A stretch of DNA of 64,000 nucleotides from Zanthoxylum bungeanum (GCA_019454045.1 SKCR01036783.1:1-64000), one strand, 5' to 3'. Counted from the first letter of the stretch, positions 22,495 through 34,789 are shown. Numbers and translations are program-made. The notes: generated from the letters alone by a model not told the origin.

Positions 22495-24274
22495 TAACCC
22501 CCAACCAGCTTATTGCTAGTCCCTAGCAATTCAAGCGTAAAATAAAATGAAAATTAAATAAATAAAAATTATCTAAGCCACTTTCGTAGGGATCACGATT
22601 GCATTTAGCGTATGCAACAAGTCTTTAAACCCCTAGGTGTCCCTAGTGGACGAGTTATAGTCTCGTGAGGGCTTACAGCGACGACACCCACAAACGTCAT
22701 TCAAAACACACAATCATGCAAAATTAAATAGTCCCAATAGTTTCACATAAGTTCGTCCTCAGAGAATGCATAGTAATGAAACAATAGAACCTTCAAAGTA
22801 CTCAACGCAACTCAAATCTAAATCTTTGAATAAATCATCTAAGCCAGACTCATAGTGTGTGTGTGATAAAGTTCATTCACAACTTTATTCCCAGGTAAGC
22901 CAACTCAATGATTTCGTCTGAAAATTGGGGTCGATGGGTCTAACCAACCTAGATATCTCAATTAAGCTATGTAGTTGCTTTTATGTGTGCTCAATATGGT
23001 ATGATTTTTTTCTTTTCTTTCCTGTCTCTTGTTGCATTTTCTTTTGAATTTTTCTTTTCTTTCTCTTTTGCCATTTTTTTTCAACACACCTACCCTTCAA
23101 GGTACCATTTCTCCTCATGGTGGTCCTAATACTCGCCCATGGGTAGCTTCACGCTTGTTGGTTATAGGTGGTTTACTTTCTTTCTTCAGAGACTTTTTCT
23201 TTTATTTGCATTCATACCATACGTCATAACACAAGCAATTCAGGATAGATATCTAAGCAAACGGTCATTCATCGACATGCAATTTATTCAACTAGTCATC
23301 TTGCTAACTACTCAGGCTTCCACTGCTAAAAACCCATAATTAAGTGCTTACGAGTCTAACATAGATAAACTACTCAAATCATCAGATAAAAGTGCATTAA
23401 AGGACTTATCGTTTCTAAGATTTCACCCTAAAGTAAACAATATCATCATTGGATTTATGTTTAACTAATAAGGACTAAAAACAAAAAAACAAAACAAATT
23501 TTTTTTTTTTAAAAGAAAATAATCAAATGTATTTAAGACAGGCTTCCATGCGCATGCACACACACCACCACACTTAAAACTTGCATTGTCCTCAATGTAA
23601 GATAAATGTAAAGAAAAAGGATTAAGGAACAACACTACCAGACGCGGAGTTGATCAGGTTCCTGCTGGCAAGACTTTGGCTGTGTGGCTGTGTAGGTTGT
23701 GCTAACTCCTGTAAACACTCATGCAAACAATAAAAATAAAACATGTAATTAGCACACAATAATATAAAACTAAAGTAAATAGAAAAAATAAAATAAATGC
23801 AGATGTAAGGGTTGCCTTCCCGCTAGCGCTAAGTTTAACGTCTTCAGACAGACGCAAACACTCAAGTTGTCATGGTGGTTTCCATCTAGCGTACTGATAA
23901 AGACACACGAGTGAATGTTTGTCTAGCTGAGGCAGTGTATTCATGGGTCTCTTAGGTCTGGAGTTTGTTGAAATCTTGGACTCTTCGTATAGAAAATTTT
24001 TCTCAATGTCCTTTTTAATCTCACAGGCATTATCTTTAATTGAGCATTAACTCTCATTTTTCTCATTTTTCGGTTCTTTGGGATCAGTTTTAGCTCAAGA
24101 GGATTTAATTCAGGATGTGGAGAATTTGTTTCTGGAAGGACTGTTTCTAGCATGTATGATAAATGACACTCACCCTCACCCTGTGGTTGTTTCTCGAGAT
24201 GTAAACTGTTAAGTTCTTGAGGAGAGGGTACTCTAACTTGGAAAGGTGGCACTTGTTCTTCCTGAGAAGCAGTT

Positions 24275-24952
24275 CTCGGCACTGCTTCTCTGCTTTCTGC
24301 GTCTGGGCACTATTTTTTTGTTATATTTCTTGCGCAGGCCGCTTGTTCACGTAGCAGGCTTCCTTTTTTATACTCACGCTGAAAACCCTATTTATATTGC
24401 ACGGCAGCCTCTTTTTTAGATGCCCACTTTGTAGCTTTAAATAACCATTGACTATTCAAAACCTAATTCCATCATGGGCCCACGTGTGTTTATTTGGTCA
24501 TGCCTTTTTCTCTCTCTTCTTTATTCTTCACGCTGGAGCTATGTTTTTGGTCAACAGTGTCATGCAAACTCTTCTTTTAAATGTTTATTCTCTCACACAT
24601 TCATGCTTTCGGCCCCACGTGAACTGGAGCTCTTCACGCCACCTTTTTGCTTACAAATGGCGCCGTGGCGCCATACTCCCTGCATTTTGTATGGGATTTG
24701 GCGCCGCGGCGCCAATTCAATCTTCCTCCTCGTTCCTGTGTGCGTCCTATTGCATCCCTAAACACTTGTAATTGTCCCATGATTCATATGTTAATATTCC
24801 TACAAATAAAAATCACTAAATTAGTGTAAATAATAAATATTTCTAAATTAATATAACAATCAAATTATGTACTAAAAATAAAAATATAACTAAATGCTTA
24901 ACAATAAGCCTATATAATTGATGTTTCAAAGTATATTTTCATGCACTTATCA
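24275..24952 (-). repeat. Partial Ath1 LTR inside the array
   Basis: The right half of the LTR (from CTCGGCACTGC to CACTTATCA), with small deletions relative to 21809-22494. It carries both GC palindromes and the TATA box. It is followed at 24953 by the polypurine tract and a second gag-less internal copy that ends at 26730. Confidence 0.88.
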
Positions 24953-26737
24953 TAACCCCCAACCAGCTTATTGCTAGTCCCTAGCAATTCAAGCGTAAAA
25001 TAAAATGAAAATTAAATAAATAAAAATTATCTAAGCCCCTTTCGTAGGGATCACGATTGCATTTAGCGTATGCAACAAGTCTTTAAACCCCTAGGTGTCC
25101 CTAGTGGACGAGTTATAGTCTCGTGAGGGCTTAAGCGACGACACCCACAAACGTCATTCAAAACACACAATCATGCAAAATTAAATAGTCCCAATAGTTT
25201 CACATAAGTTCGTCCTCAGAGAATGCATAGTAATGAAACAATAGAACCTTCAAAGTACTCAACGCAACTCAAATCTAAATCTTTGAATAAATCATCTAAG
25301 CCAGACTCATAGTGTGTGTGTGATAAAGTTCATTCACAACTTTATTCCCAGGTAAGCCAACTCAATGATTTCGTCTGAAAATTGGGGTCGATGGGTCTAA
25401 CAACCTAGATATCTCAATTAAGCTATGTAGTTGCTTTTATGTGTGCTCAATATGGTATGATTTTTTTCTTTTCTTCCTGTCTCTTGTTGCATTTTCTTTT
25501 GAATTTTTCTTTTCTTTCTCTTTTGCCATTTTTTTTCAACACACCTACCCTTCAAGGTACCATTTCTCCTCATGGTGGTCCTAATACTCGCCCATGGGTA
25601 GCTTCACGCTTGTTGGTTATAGGTGGTTTTCTTTCTTTCTTCAGAGACTTTTTCTTTTATTTGCATTCATACCATACGTCATAACACAAGCAATTCAGGA
25701 TAGATATCTAAGCAAACGGTCATTCATCGACATGCAATTTATTCAACTAGTCATCTTGCTAACTACTCAGGCTTCCACTGCTAAAAACCCATAATTAAGT
25801 GCTTACGAGTCTAACATAGATAAACTACTCAAATCATCAGATAAAAGTGCATTAAAGGACTTATCGTTTCTAAGATTTCACCCTAAAGTAAACAATATCA
25901 TCATTGGATTTATGTTTAACTAATAAGGACTAAAAACAAACAAAACAAAACAAATTTTTTTTTTTTTAAAAGAAAATAATCAAATGTATTTAAGACAGGC
26001 TTCCATGCGCATGCACACACACCACCACACTTAAAACTTGCATTGTCCTCAATGTAAGATAAATGTAAAGAAAAAGGATTAAGGAACAACACTACCAGAC
26101 GCGGAGTTGATCAGGTTCCTGCTGGCAAGACTTTGGCTGTGTGGCTGTGTAGGTTGTGCTAACTCCTGCATAAACACTCATGCAAACAATAAAAAATAAA
26201 ACATGTTGTAATTAGCACACAATAATATAAAACTAAAGTAAATAGAATAAAATAAAATAAATGCAGATGTAAGGGTTGCCTTCCCGCTAGCGCTAAGTTT
26301 AACGTCTTCAGACAGACGCACACTCAAGTTGTCATGGTGGTTTCCATCTAGCGTACTGATAAAGACACACGAGTGAATGTTTGTCTAGCTGAGGCAGTGT
26401 ATTCATGGGTCCTCTTAGGTCTGGAGTTTGTTGAAATCTTGGACTCTTCGTATAGAAAATTTTTCTCAATGTCCTTTTTAATCTCACAGGCATTATCTTT
26501 AATTGAGCATTAACTCTCATTTTTCTCATTTTTCGTTCGTTCTTTGGGATCAGTTTTAGCTCAAGAGGATTTAATTCAGGATGTGGAGAATTTGTTTCTG
26601 GAGGACTGTTCTAGCATGTATGATAAAGAACACTCACCCTCACCCTGTGGTTGTTTCTCGAGATGTAAACTGTTAAGTCTTGAGGAGAGGGTACTCTAAC
26701 TTGGAAAGGTGGCACTTGTTCTTCCTGAGAAGCAGTT

Positions 26738-27422
26738 CTCGGCACTGCTTCTCTGCTTTCTGCGTCTGGGCACTATTTTTTTGTTATATTTTCTTGCGCA
26801 GGCCGCTTGTTCACGTAGCAGGCTTCCTTTTTTATACTCACGCTGAAAACCCTATTATATTTTGCACGGCAGCCTCTTTTTTAGATGCCCACTTTGTAGC
26901 TTTAAATAACCATTGACTATTCAAAACCTAATTCCATCATGGGCCCACGTGTTTTATTTGGTCATGCCTTTTTCTCTCTCTTCTTTATTCTTCACGCTGG
27001 AGCTATGTTTTTGGTCAACAGTGTCATGCAAACTCTTCTTTTAAATTGTTTATTCTCTCACACATTCATGCTTTCGGCCCCACGTGAACTGAGCTCTTCA
27101 CGCCACCTTTTTGCTTTACAAATGGGCCGCCGTGGCGCCATACTCCCTGCATTTTGTATGGATTGTGGCACCGCGGCGCCAATTCAATCTTTCCTCCTCG
27201 ACTCCTGTGTGCGTCCTATGCATCCCTAAACACTTGTAATGTCCCATGATTCATATGTTAATATTCCTACAAATAAAAATCACTAAATTAGTAATAATAA
27301 TAATATTTCTAAATAATAATATAACAATCAAATTATGTACTAAAACATAAAATATATAACTAAATGCTTAACAATAAGCCTATATAATTGATGTTTCAAA
27401 GTATATTTTCATGCACTTATCA
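26738..27422 (-). repeat. Terminal partial Ath1 LTR, right border of the insertion
   Basis: The same half LTR as 24275-24952, ending in CA at 27422 and followed by GAAAA. This is the real right end of the insertion. Its GC palindromes have changed (a C inserted in the first, G to A in the second), whereas the internal copies keep them. Confidence 0.88.
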
Positions 27423-27427
27423 GAAAA

Positions 27428-27940
27428 CATAATAACTTTCTTCAATACTTTATTTATCTCCCTTCACTTTCTCACATTGTATCACATTCCTAGTTAATCC
27501 TTATTTTTACTGTTTCCAAAATCGTCTCGATCCCATTCTGTCCTGTCCCGGCCCGCTTAAATTTTACGAGATAAATTTTTTATCATGTCTCATCTTGTTT
27601 CTAAAACAAGACATAAAAATATATTCCAAATCCTGTCCCAAACGGGACGAGATAGACAAAATTATCATCCTTAGTTACAATCCTTTTAGCCATCCCATCA
27701 GTCAGCCAAGATCACCACCAGACTAATCATCTACTGCCGAACAAACCCCCACCATCACTGTCATTTTTTGGAAACGTCGGAAACTCCACTGTCAAACCAC
27801 CCGATACGAGCTTAAGTGGAGCAAGTAAAACCTCCAGCTGTCCCAAGCTCTTACAAACAAATGCACCACCTTAACTTCAAGCCTCAATGATTTTTAAAAG
27901 AACAAGGTATAATGGCATACAGATCATATCTATATAAATC
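27428..27940. other. Non-coding flank with decayed repeat, no gene seen
   Basis: Continuation of the sequence interrupted by Ath1. It contains AT-rich DNA with GGGACG/GTCTC-like words (CCTGTCCCGGCCCG, AAACGGGACGAGATAGAC) reminiscent of decayed DNA-transposon ends. No matching terminal repeat or open frame was found. Confidence 0.4.
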
Positions 27941-27948
27941 TCAACAGA

Positions 27949-28330
27949 ATGGACGAGTTGATGAAAATATCGGCATATTCTAGATCCAATTTGATCCATG
28001 CTATCCCATCCTCTTGTCCAAAGTATTTTTGGGGTGAGACCTTTCTTACAACTATATATATTATCAATCAAGTCCCTTCTGTAGTCATAAAACAAAACAT
28101 GTCTCTGTATGCGTGCTTAATGATATTTCTCCCTTTTATGATCTTCTTTAAAAAATTTAGACAAGTTAAAACATCATATCACAAGTTAGAACCTCATACT
28201 CGATTTATTATTTTCTGGGTTATGGGACTGTTGTTGAGATCATGTGTCATAAAAACGCTATATTTCTCGCCATTCTAGAAGCACAATATATTCCATTCTC
28301 TTTCAAAATTAATTGTGTATTCCTCTGACC
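27949..28330 (+). pseudogene. Copia integrase fragment
   Basis: The translation has the late integrase core of copia elements: SCPKYFWGETFLTTIYIINQVPS, followed by YACL and, out of frame, YHKLEPHTR and HVIFL-type words. Only this piece of pol remains. It is cut on the right by the Cop1-family solo LTR. It may belong to the same old element as nearby sequence, but no further domains are visible. Confidence 0.6.
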
Positions 28331-30497
28331 AACTTTCATTCTTCACTATCTATGAGTTGTTTCTAAATCATAATGATGCAAGTATCCTAGATGAGCCTAT
28401 ACATGACCAATCTAGTGCGTTGCGCAAGGGTCAAACCCATGGTAATTGAACATGGATGTATTTTTAAATATTTTGAACACTATATTACATTACGAGCGTA
28501 TAGGAAAAATAAGGGATAAATCGGAGTTCGGAAAAACCAAAACGGGAGAAAATCGAGTCTTGTGCGTGGTGCGCGCCTTGCGCATGCTTCGTGTAGCGCG
28601 CAGCAGCCACTGTGTCGTGTTCATTTTTTTAAATAACCTTAAACACCTTTTAAAAAACACCCAAAATAATTTTAATTTCAAAACTAACCTCAACACATAT
28701 TATACAACAACATATAAATTATAAGTACATATATTTATTTCTTTGAATCAAAAAATAAATCAAAATAGAATCTCACAATGAAGTGACTCATGAACAATTC
28801 TAGGTCACTCAAAGGTGGTCAAGTGATTTTAGAATGGTAGTCATAGCTCCAACCTTTTATCTAGAGTTCAAAACTGTAATTTTATATTTATGTCCAACAT
28901 AAACATTTTGACCCAATTATAAGCATATTATGTTTATACTTCCAAAGAATCCATACACAATTTATTAGCCTAATTTCAACATCCAGTTATGTTATTATGT
29001 ATCCAATACATAATACATCACTATATGCTTCATTAATGAAAACAACTCACTTATGAAAACATAACTTTAGAGAAGATCAAACTTACCTAGTAAGCTTGAT
29101 TTTAAGATCCAATATTCTTCTCATTGTTGAAATGTTGTAGAGAACTTCCAAAGCTAGCAAGCTTGATTCCAAGATCCAATCTTCTTCTCATTGTTGAAAT
29201 GTTGTAGAGAACTTCCAAAGCTTCTCTAAACACCTCTTTTACTTAGGCTAATATCTATAATTCTGACTTTTTTTATCTTTCTCAAGCTTAACTTTCTTAA
29301 GCTTAATTAAAAATTTGCCCAAACTTGCCTTTTATAGTGAAGCTTAAGTAATTTTTAATTAATAAAAGTTCTAATCAATTTTTAGGTGGGCTTAATCTAA
29401 TTTTTCCAAATATGTATAATTAGGTGTGACTAATCACCTTTGTCTACTACTTTGATTTAATCCAATTAATTCAAGATAAATACATATATTATAACATATT
29501 TTGTAATTACCAAATATCCTCCAATGGTATATATATTTATGAAATTACAACAAATTCCTTGTGTGATTTTGGATTAATCCAATTGGGTCAAAGTAAATAA
29601 TTAATATTATTCAATAGCACTTAATTATTTTAATTGATAATTATAAATCGAATATTATTTATTATCAAACATTATCGGTTACCCAAGTCCTCAACAATTA
29701 CACTTTATATTGTGTGACTCTCTAAGTCCACATATATTTTTCATATAAGCCTAGCTTATATGTACGTAATTCGACCACCTCAGAATTCATGAAAAACACA
29801 ACGACATTTCTGAACTATACAAGTCGAGGTCATCACATATGTTTAACAATCCCTCTATCATAGGCTATCCGAGTTGTGCTTAGGAAATAAGATTACACCC
29901 TCAAGTTTCCGAGACACACATCTCATATTTTCGACATGTCCACGATTCTTTACAACTAATCAGAATATTATTTTGATACATGTGATCCACTATAGGTGAT
30001 CGACTTTGCCAAAGTCTAAGAATCGTGACTTGCTCACATGGATATTGTGGACGCTGGTTCTCGCCTTAAGTCCACAATCGAGAATCTGAATATTAGGGGC
30101 ATTAGCGAACCTGCAAAACGATGGTAGGGTGAGCGGGGAGTACTGCCCACCGGTATGGTGGTAGCCGTAGGCTCTCCGACGCCCAAGTCATTAATGTGGA
30201 AGAGGAGAAAATATGAAGAACAAGGCTTGAAGTTACTCAATCTCCGTTTGTTTTTCCGTGAGGGCGGTGTGTAGTTTGATGAATCGAAGGCGAAATATTA
30301 GAGAACTGAACGAATTTCCCCCATTTTCCATTCCAAGACCTTTTCTTTTTATAAGTCATTTGAAGTAGGGTCATTTACTATTCTTCTGCCCGTTGGAGCT
30401 TTTGTAACAGTCAATTTAGTGGAGGGTTTATGAGCTTTATGCGTTTCTTACTTGGTAACTGAAGAATCTGCAGGCCATCTTAAACTGGTCTCTTGGT

Positions 30498-32540
30498 TGT
30501 TGGACAATTATGACCCATAGCATCACTATTTGTACAGAACATGGTGTTGTTGTACAAATTAACTATGTGACATAGGAAATTGCTCTTTTATCATTTGTAA
30601 TTAGATTACCGGGATATATAAATGATAAAAGTCCATATGATTAGTTCCAGATTGATAATATATGAGACAGTATCAATCCATAAAGGTTTAATCATTAAAA
30701 CATCCATAGTCGGAGTATTATCGAGATTGGACATCGATAATACGGAATAGACTAGTATTGCACTTATGCGTGTTATGGGAGCATAACGACATAGTTATCA
30801 TATATTTAAGTATTGGATACTTATGCAAGTGTAATAGGAGGTTGTCTTTACCGATGGTATGGAAACAGCTTCGCTCTGGATAGACCCCTCGGAATTCCAT
30901 TGGTAGTATGACTATGTGTATATGGAAGTCCGAATCAGGGTAGGTGTATTTGGTCTTAACCTGAGACTTGCACCGCTAATACTTGCGACAATCAATATAC
31001 TTTGGTTTTGGTCGTCCAGGGCTTTAAACCGGTTCTGTGTACGCCTCTTCTGGGTATATTGAGAATCGCAGTGTATTGGGTGTGATGTCAAGATGGAAGT
31101 ATCACTCCAGTCATAGTGGAGATGATGGTCACGTAGGATACGAAACTGGTACTCTTTAGTACTGCAGTCATCGGGATAATATGACTAGGTCATGATTATC
31201 CGATTATAGAGACTAGTTACTAGAGATCTGACATGTGCTTCGTACGGGGCAGACACAATTCCAGCCCCAGGCCTAGCACGTGACATCTGATACTGGATTG
31301 CAATACGCAATACTACGTATACTACGCCTGATATAGATTACATATTCCTTTAAGAATATTTCTGGAGAATTGGGTAGGCACGATGCTTTGCTGGAAGCCA
31401 ACAATGTCTTGTAAATTGGTAAAAATGTAGTACTAGGTACGTACTTGTTCGGATAGTTCGACGACTGAATTTACTGCCAACATATTCGGGGATCTCATGG
31501 GTCGCTTCCCGAAGATTCACCGATGACGTATGACTCACACATTATTAATCTGGGATTAATTAACAGAGAGAGAAAATTAATCTGTGATTAATAACAGAGA
31601 TATTTTATCTGGGATAAAATATTATTAAGAGAGAGAACGATTAATTTGGAATTAATTGATAAAATAATATATTCGATATATTATACGAAATTAGATTTCG
31701 ACGCGGAATTAAAATTAGATTTTAATTCGGGCGAATGAGTTAATTTAGAATTAATTGGCTAGCGACGTGAATAGTAATTTTGCTAGGCATAATTATTTAA
31801 TTAAATTTGATTTAATTACGTCGTAACGGAAAATTCGTTAATTCGGAATTAGCGAACCCGAGCCCGGGAGTGTTTGCGGGCCCACTCGCATTTCGAATTC
31901 AAGTGCGGCCCACAAGTCACATCACCCATCACATCATTTGTCATTCAAATGATGGATGTCTTGTCACTTTGAGTGATGTGATATCTAGTCACTTTTGAGT
32001 GATGTGATGTCTAGTCACTTTTGAGTGATGTGAATAGTTGAAAGGCTTTTAAAGCCTTGTACCATTTTCTTGGAAAATGGGATTTGGTAAATGGTTATTT
32101 GATTTTTTGAAAATCGAAACACCACACACTTGACATTCTTCTCTCTCTCTTCTCCTTTCCATTTTCGGCCTTGAAGCCAATTTCTTCTCTCTTTCTCCTT
32201 CAATGCCGAGAGCAACAAGGAAATAATTAGAGGAATTTTGTTGCAATTTTCTCCAATGCTAGCACATAAAGAGTCATCCAAAGGTGATAGGGAAACAAAC
32301 CCTTGAGCATGGAATCCATTTACAAAGCTTGGATCTTGGAGATCTTCAAATGGAGTTGACCGAAAATCATTGAGCACAAAATGAAGGCCATTGCCGAGAG
32401 CTTCAAGGAATGAAGAAATTTTTTATGTTCAACGCATCGCAAATCCGTTCATTGTAAGTATGATTCCGCCATACTTCTTTATTGTATTCACATTATTTTC
32501 ATTGCTTGAATGATATTGGGACTATAGTAGAAACCCAACA
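30498..32540 (+). mobile_element. Cop4 solo LTR, copy A (2043 bp), TSD TTGGT
   Basis: It starts TGTTGGACAATTATGACC and ends AGAAACCCAACA. Perfect 5-bp repeats TTGGT flank it at 30493-30497 and 32541-32545. The other Tat1 LTR shows the empty site with a single TTGGT at 44882-44886, which proves both borders. No internal sequence is present, so it arose by LTR-LTR recombination. It contains the hairpin array at 31544-31856. Relatives are copy B (40332-42242) and copy C (53450-63207). Confidence 0.95.
31544..31856. repeat. Array of nine 3-nt-loop hairpins (Cop4 LTR A)
   Basis: Nine inverted repeats follow one another, each with exactly three unpaired bases (TGG, TGT, TGG, TGG, TCG, TAG, TAG, TAG, CGG). 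Left arms in order are ATTAATC, ATTAATC, ATATTTTATC, ATTAATT, AATATAT, GAAAT, GAATTAAAAT, TTAATT and TTCGTTAATT. The first begins at 31544 and the last ends at 31856. The last stem has one G-T type wobble. The same series is found in copies B and C. Confidence 0.9.
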
Positions 32541-32784
32541 TTGGTGACAATGGGCTTGGGCTTGTGAGGCCTCTTGGTCCGATATTGGTTCTCATACCGG
32601 ACTTACTACTTGGTTTCGGGTTTTGTGGTTGGCCCCGAGGTGAAATGTCGATTTTACCCTTGGACCCAAATTTGGCCCGTACAGTTTGTCCCATACTCTC
32701 TAAGTCTAGAAGTCCTTGGCTTGGAGAGTATTATTGTCGAATGAAAATGATATGTGGACTTGTTTACTGATCCTGTCAAAGGCT

Positions 32785-34215
32785 CAAAGTTGATTCACAT
32801 GATGTCATCGTACGGACTGAGGAAAGCTCATGACTTTAGTTGACCCGATATGAGTCAACGGGGTGTTCCCGGTTGACTGAACCAAATGAAGGTTCAGAAG
32901 TGGAGTCGTTTCACTCGACATCATCGTGTGGATTGAGGGAGGTCCATGTCTTCAATTGACTCGACATGAGTCTTTCAGGGGATGTCCCCGGTTGACTGAA
33001 CCAGATGAAGGTTTATGAGCCATTTCATTCGAAATCATCGTATGGACTGAGGGAGGTCCATGTCTTCAATTGACTCGACATGAGTCTTTCGGGGGATGTC
33101 CCCGGTCGACTGAACCAGATGAAGGTTTAGAAGCCATTTCATTCGACATCACCGTATGGACTGATGGAGGTCCATGTCTTCGATTGACTCGACATGAGTC
33201 TTTCGAGGATGTCCCCGATCGACTGAACCAGATGAAGGTTCATGAGCCATTTCATTCGACATCTTCGTATGGAATGAGGGTGGTCCATGTCTTCAATTGA
33301 CTCCACATGAGTCTTTCGGGGGATGTCCCCGGTCGACTGAACCAGATAAAGGTTTAAGAGCCATTTCATTTGATATCGTCGTATGGAGTGAGGGAGGTCC
33401 ATGTCTTCAATTGACTCGACATGAGTCTTTCGGGGGATATCCCCGGTTGACTGAACCAGATGAAGGTTCATGAGTAATTTCACTCGACATTATCGTATGG
33501 ACTGAGGGAGGTCCATGTCTTCATTTGACTCGACATGAGTCCATGGGGGTTGTCCCTGGTCGACTGAACCAGATGAAGGTTCAGAAGTAATTTCACTCGA
33601 CATTACCGTATGGACTGAGGGAGGTCCATGTCTTCATTTGACTTGACATGAGTCCATGGGGGTTGTCCCCGTTCGACTGAACCAGATGAAGGTTCATGAG
33701 TAATTTCACTCGACATTGTCGTATGGACTGAAGGAGGTCCATGTCTTCATTTGACTCGATATGAGTCCATGGGGGCTGTCCCCGGTCGACTGAACCAGAT
33801 GAAGGTTCAGAAATAATTTCACTCGACATTATCGTATGGACTGAGGGAGGTCCATGTCTTCATTTGACTTGACATGAGTCCATGGGGGTTGTCTCCGTTC
33901 GACTGAACCAGATGAAGGTTCATGAGTAATTTCACTCGACATTGTCGTATGGACTGAGGGAGGTCCATGTCTTCATTTGACTCGATATGAGTCCATGGGG
34001 GTTGTCCCCGGTCGACTGAACCAGATGAAGGTTCATGAGTAATTTCACTCGATATTTTCGTATGGACTGAGGGAGGTCCATGTCTTCATTTGACTTGACA
34101 TTAGTCTATAGGGGTTGTCCCCGGTCGACTGAACCAAATGAAGGTTCATGAGTAATTTCATTCGACATCGTTGTATGGAATGAATGAGGTCCATGTCTTC
34201 GATTGACTCGACATG
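32785..34215. repeat. Tat1 3'-UTR tandem repeat, about 114 bp x 12
   Basis: The phrase GACTGAACCAGATGAAGGTT recurs at intervals of 113-119 bp, from about 32874 to 34126. Each unit also holds GGAGGTCCATGTCTTC and GACATGAGTC. The main period is a multiple of three, so open frames run through it on both strands without being genes. Tandem repeats in the 3' UTR are known in Tat-lineage elements and can seed satellite DNA. Confidence 0.92.
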
Positions 34216-34497
34216 ATTCCTTGTTCCACTAAGCCTTCACATGATGTCATCTCGAAAGGTTATATACTTGGTACAAAGTCAGATGGCAGCATCCCATGTT
34301 CTAAGCCTTCATACCGCGTCATGTTGTGTCTTTAGCGTGAGGGCTTTTAATATCTTTCAGTCGACATTTCTGAAAGATTACTTGTGATCTGTTGGGACTT
34401 GGCTGCTTTCTAGGTTCTTCTCTCATTCATCTAATGCAACCTTAGCACAAGCTTCGAGGTATTTTTGGCGGGAATTTGAGACGCCAAAAGGGACGGT

Positions 34498-34505
34498 ATA
34501 TAAGA
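34498..34505 (+). promoter_or_regulatory. TATA box for the Tat1 antisense gene
   Basis: TATATAAG preceded by GACGG, followed about 30 bp later by a pyrimidine-rich, CA-containing region (CCTCATTCACAAAATTTCTC). It is the best promoter candidate upstream of the plus-strand gene beginning near 34790. A 5'-UTR donor-like AAGGTATTC occurs near 34583. Confidence 0.5.
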
Positions 34506-34789
34506 GAGTTTTGAGAGCTCATTTGCCTCATTCACAAAATTTCTCTTCAGCCATCAAGTAGAGAGAAGTCTCAAGCTCTTCAAGGTATTCTTCAAAACCC
34601 ATCTTCTATTCTTCAATATCCTTAAACATTCATAGTGTAGTTTCAAGATGTTCTTAGGAAAAATAGGCTATTTGATCTTTTGAATTGTAGACTTATTATT
34701 GAAATTGTGTTTGAGGGTTGGGTTAGAGTTTGATATTTAAGGAATATAATTTTTTGGAACCTCGTGTTTGCATGCTTGTCCCCTGGAAA

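Larger units (their letters stand above)
16022..27422 (-). mobile_element. Ath1: gag-only Athila-like element grown into a tandem array, TSD GAAAA
   Basis: The core is LTR (16022-17482), internal region with gag on the minus strand, tRNA-Asp priming site and LTR (21026-22494). To the right, internal sequence and LTR sequence repeat: 22495-24267, 24275-24952, 24953-26730 and 26738-27422. The whole 11.4-kb block is bounded by perfect 5-bp repeats GAAAA at 16017-16021 and 27423-27427, so it behaves as one insertion that was amplified internally. No protease, RT, RNase H or integrase is present. This matches the described class of gag-only LTR elements called TR-GAG. Confidence 0.88.
21809..27422. 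repeat. Tandem array in Ath1, unit about 2.46 kb, 2.3 copies
   Basis: Unit 1 is 21809-24274, unit 2 is 24275-26737 and partial unit 3 is 26738-27422. Each unit runs from the middle of an LTR (CTCGGCACTGC) through the LTR end and polypurine tract into internal sequence, stopping at CCTGAGA where gag-side sequence should continue. The joint CCTGAGA-AGCAGTT-CTCGGCACTGC is identical at 24261-24285 and 26724-26748, so one illegitimate junction was formed and then copied. The filler creates a foldback, GAGAAGCAG with CTGCTTCTC nine bases later. Confidence 0.88.
30046..32683 (-). repeat. Tat1 3' LTR, interrupted by solo LTR A
   Basis: The LTR consists of 30046-30497 and 32546-32683, together about 590 bp, colinear with 44431-45024 (594 bp). 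It starts TGTGGACG and ends GGCCCGTACA on the plus strand. Scattered differences between the two LTRs indicate a moderately old insertion. Confidence 0.88.

Noticed and set aside
33070..33829. Open frames on both strands across the Tat1 repeat block
   Set aside because: They arise because the 114-bp unit is divisible by three. The peptide is the unit translated again and again.
32785..34215. CRISPR-like array
   Set aside because: The units are contiguous with no unique spacers, and the context is a plant retrotransposon.
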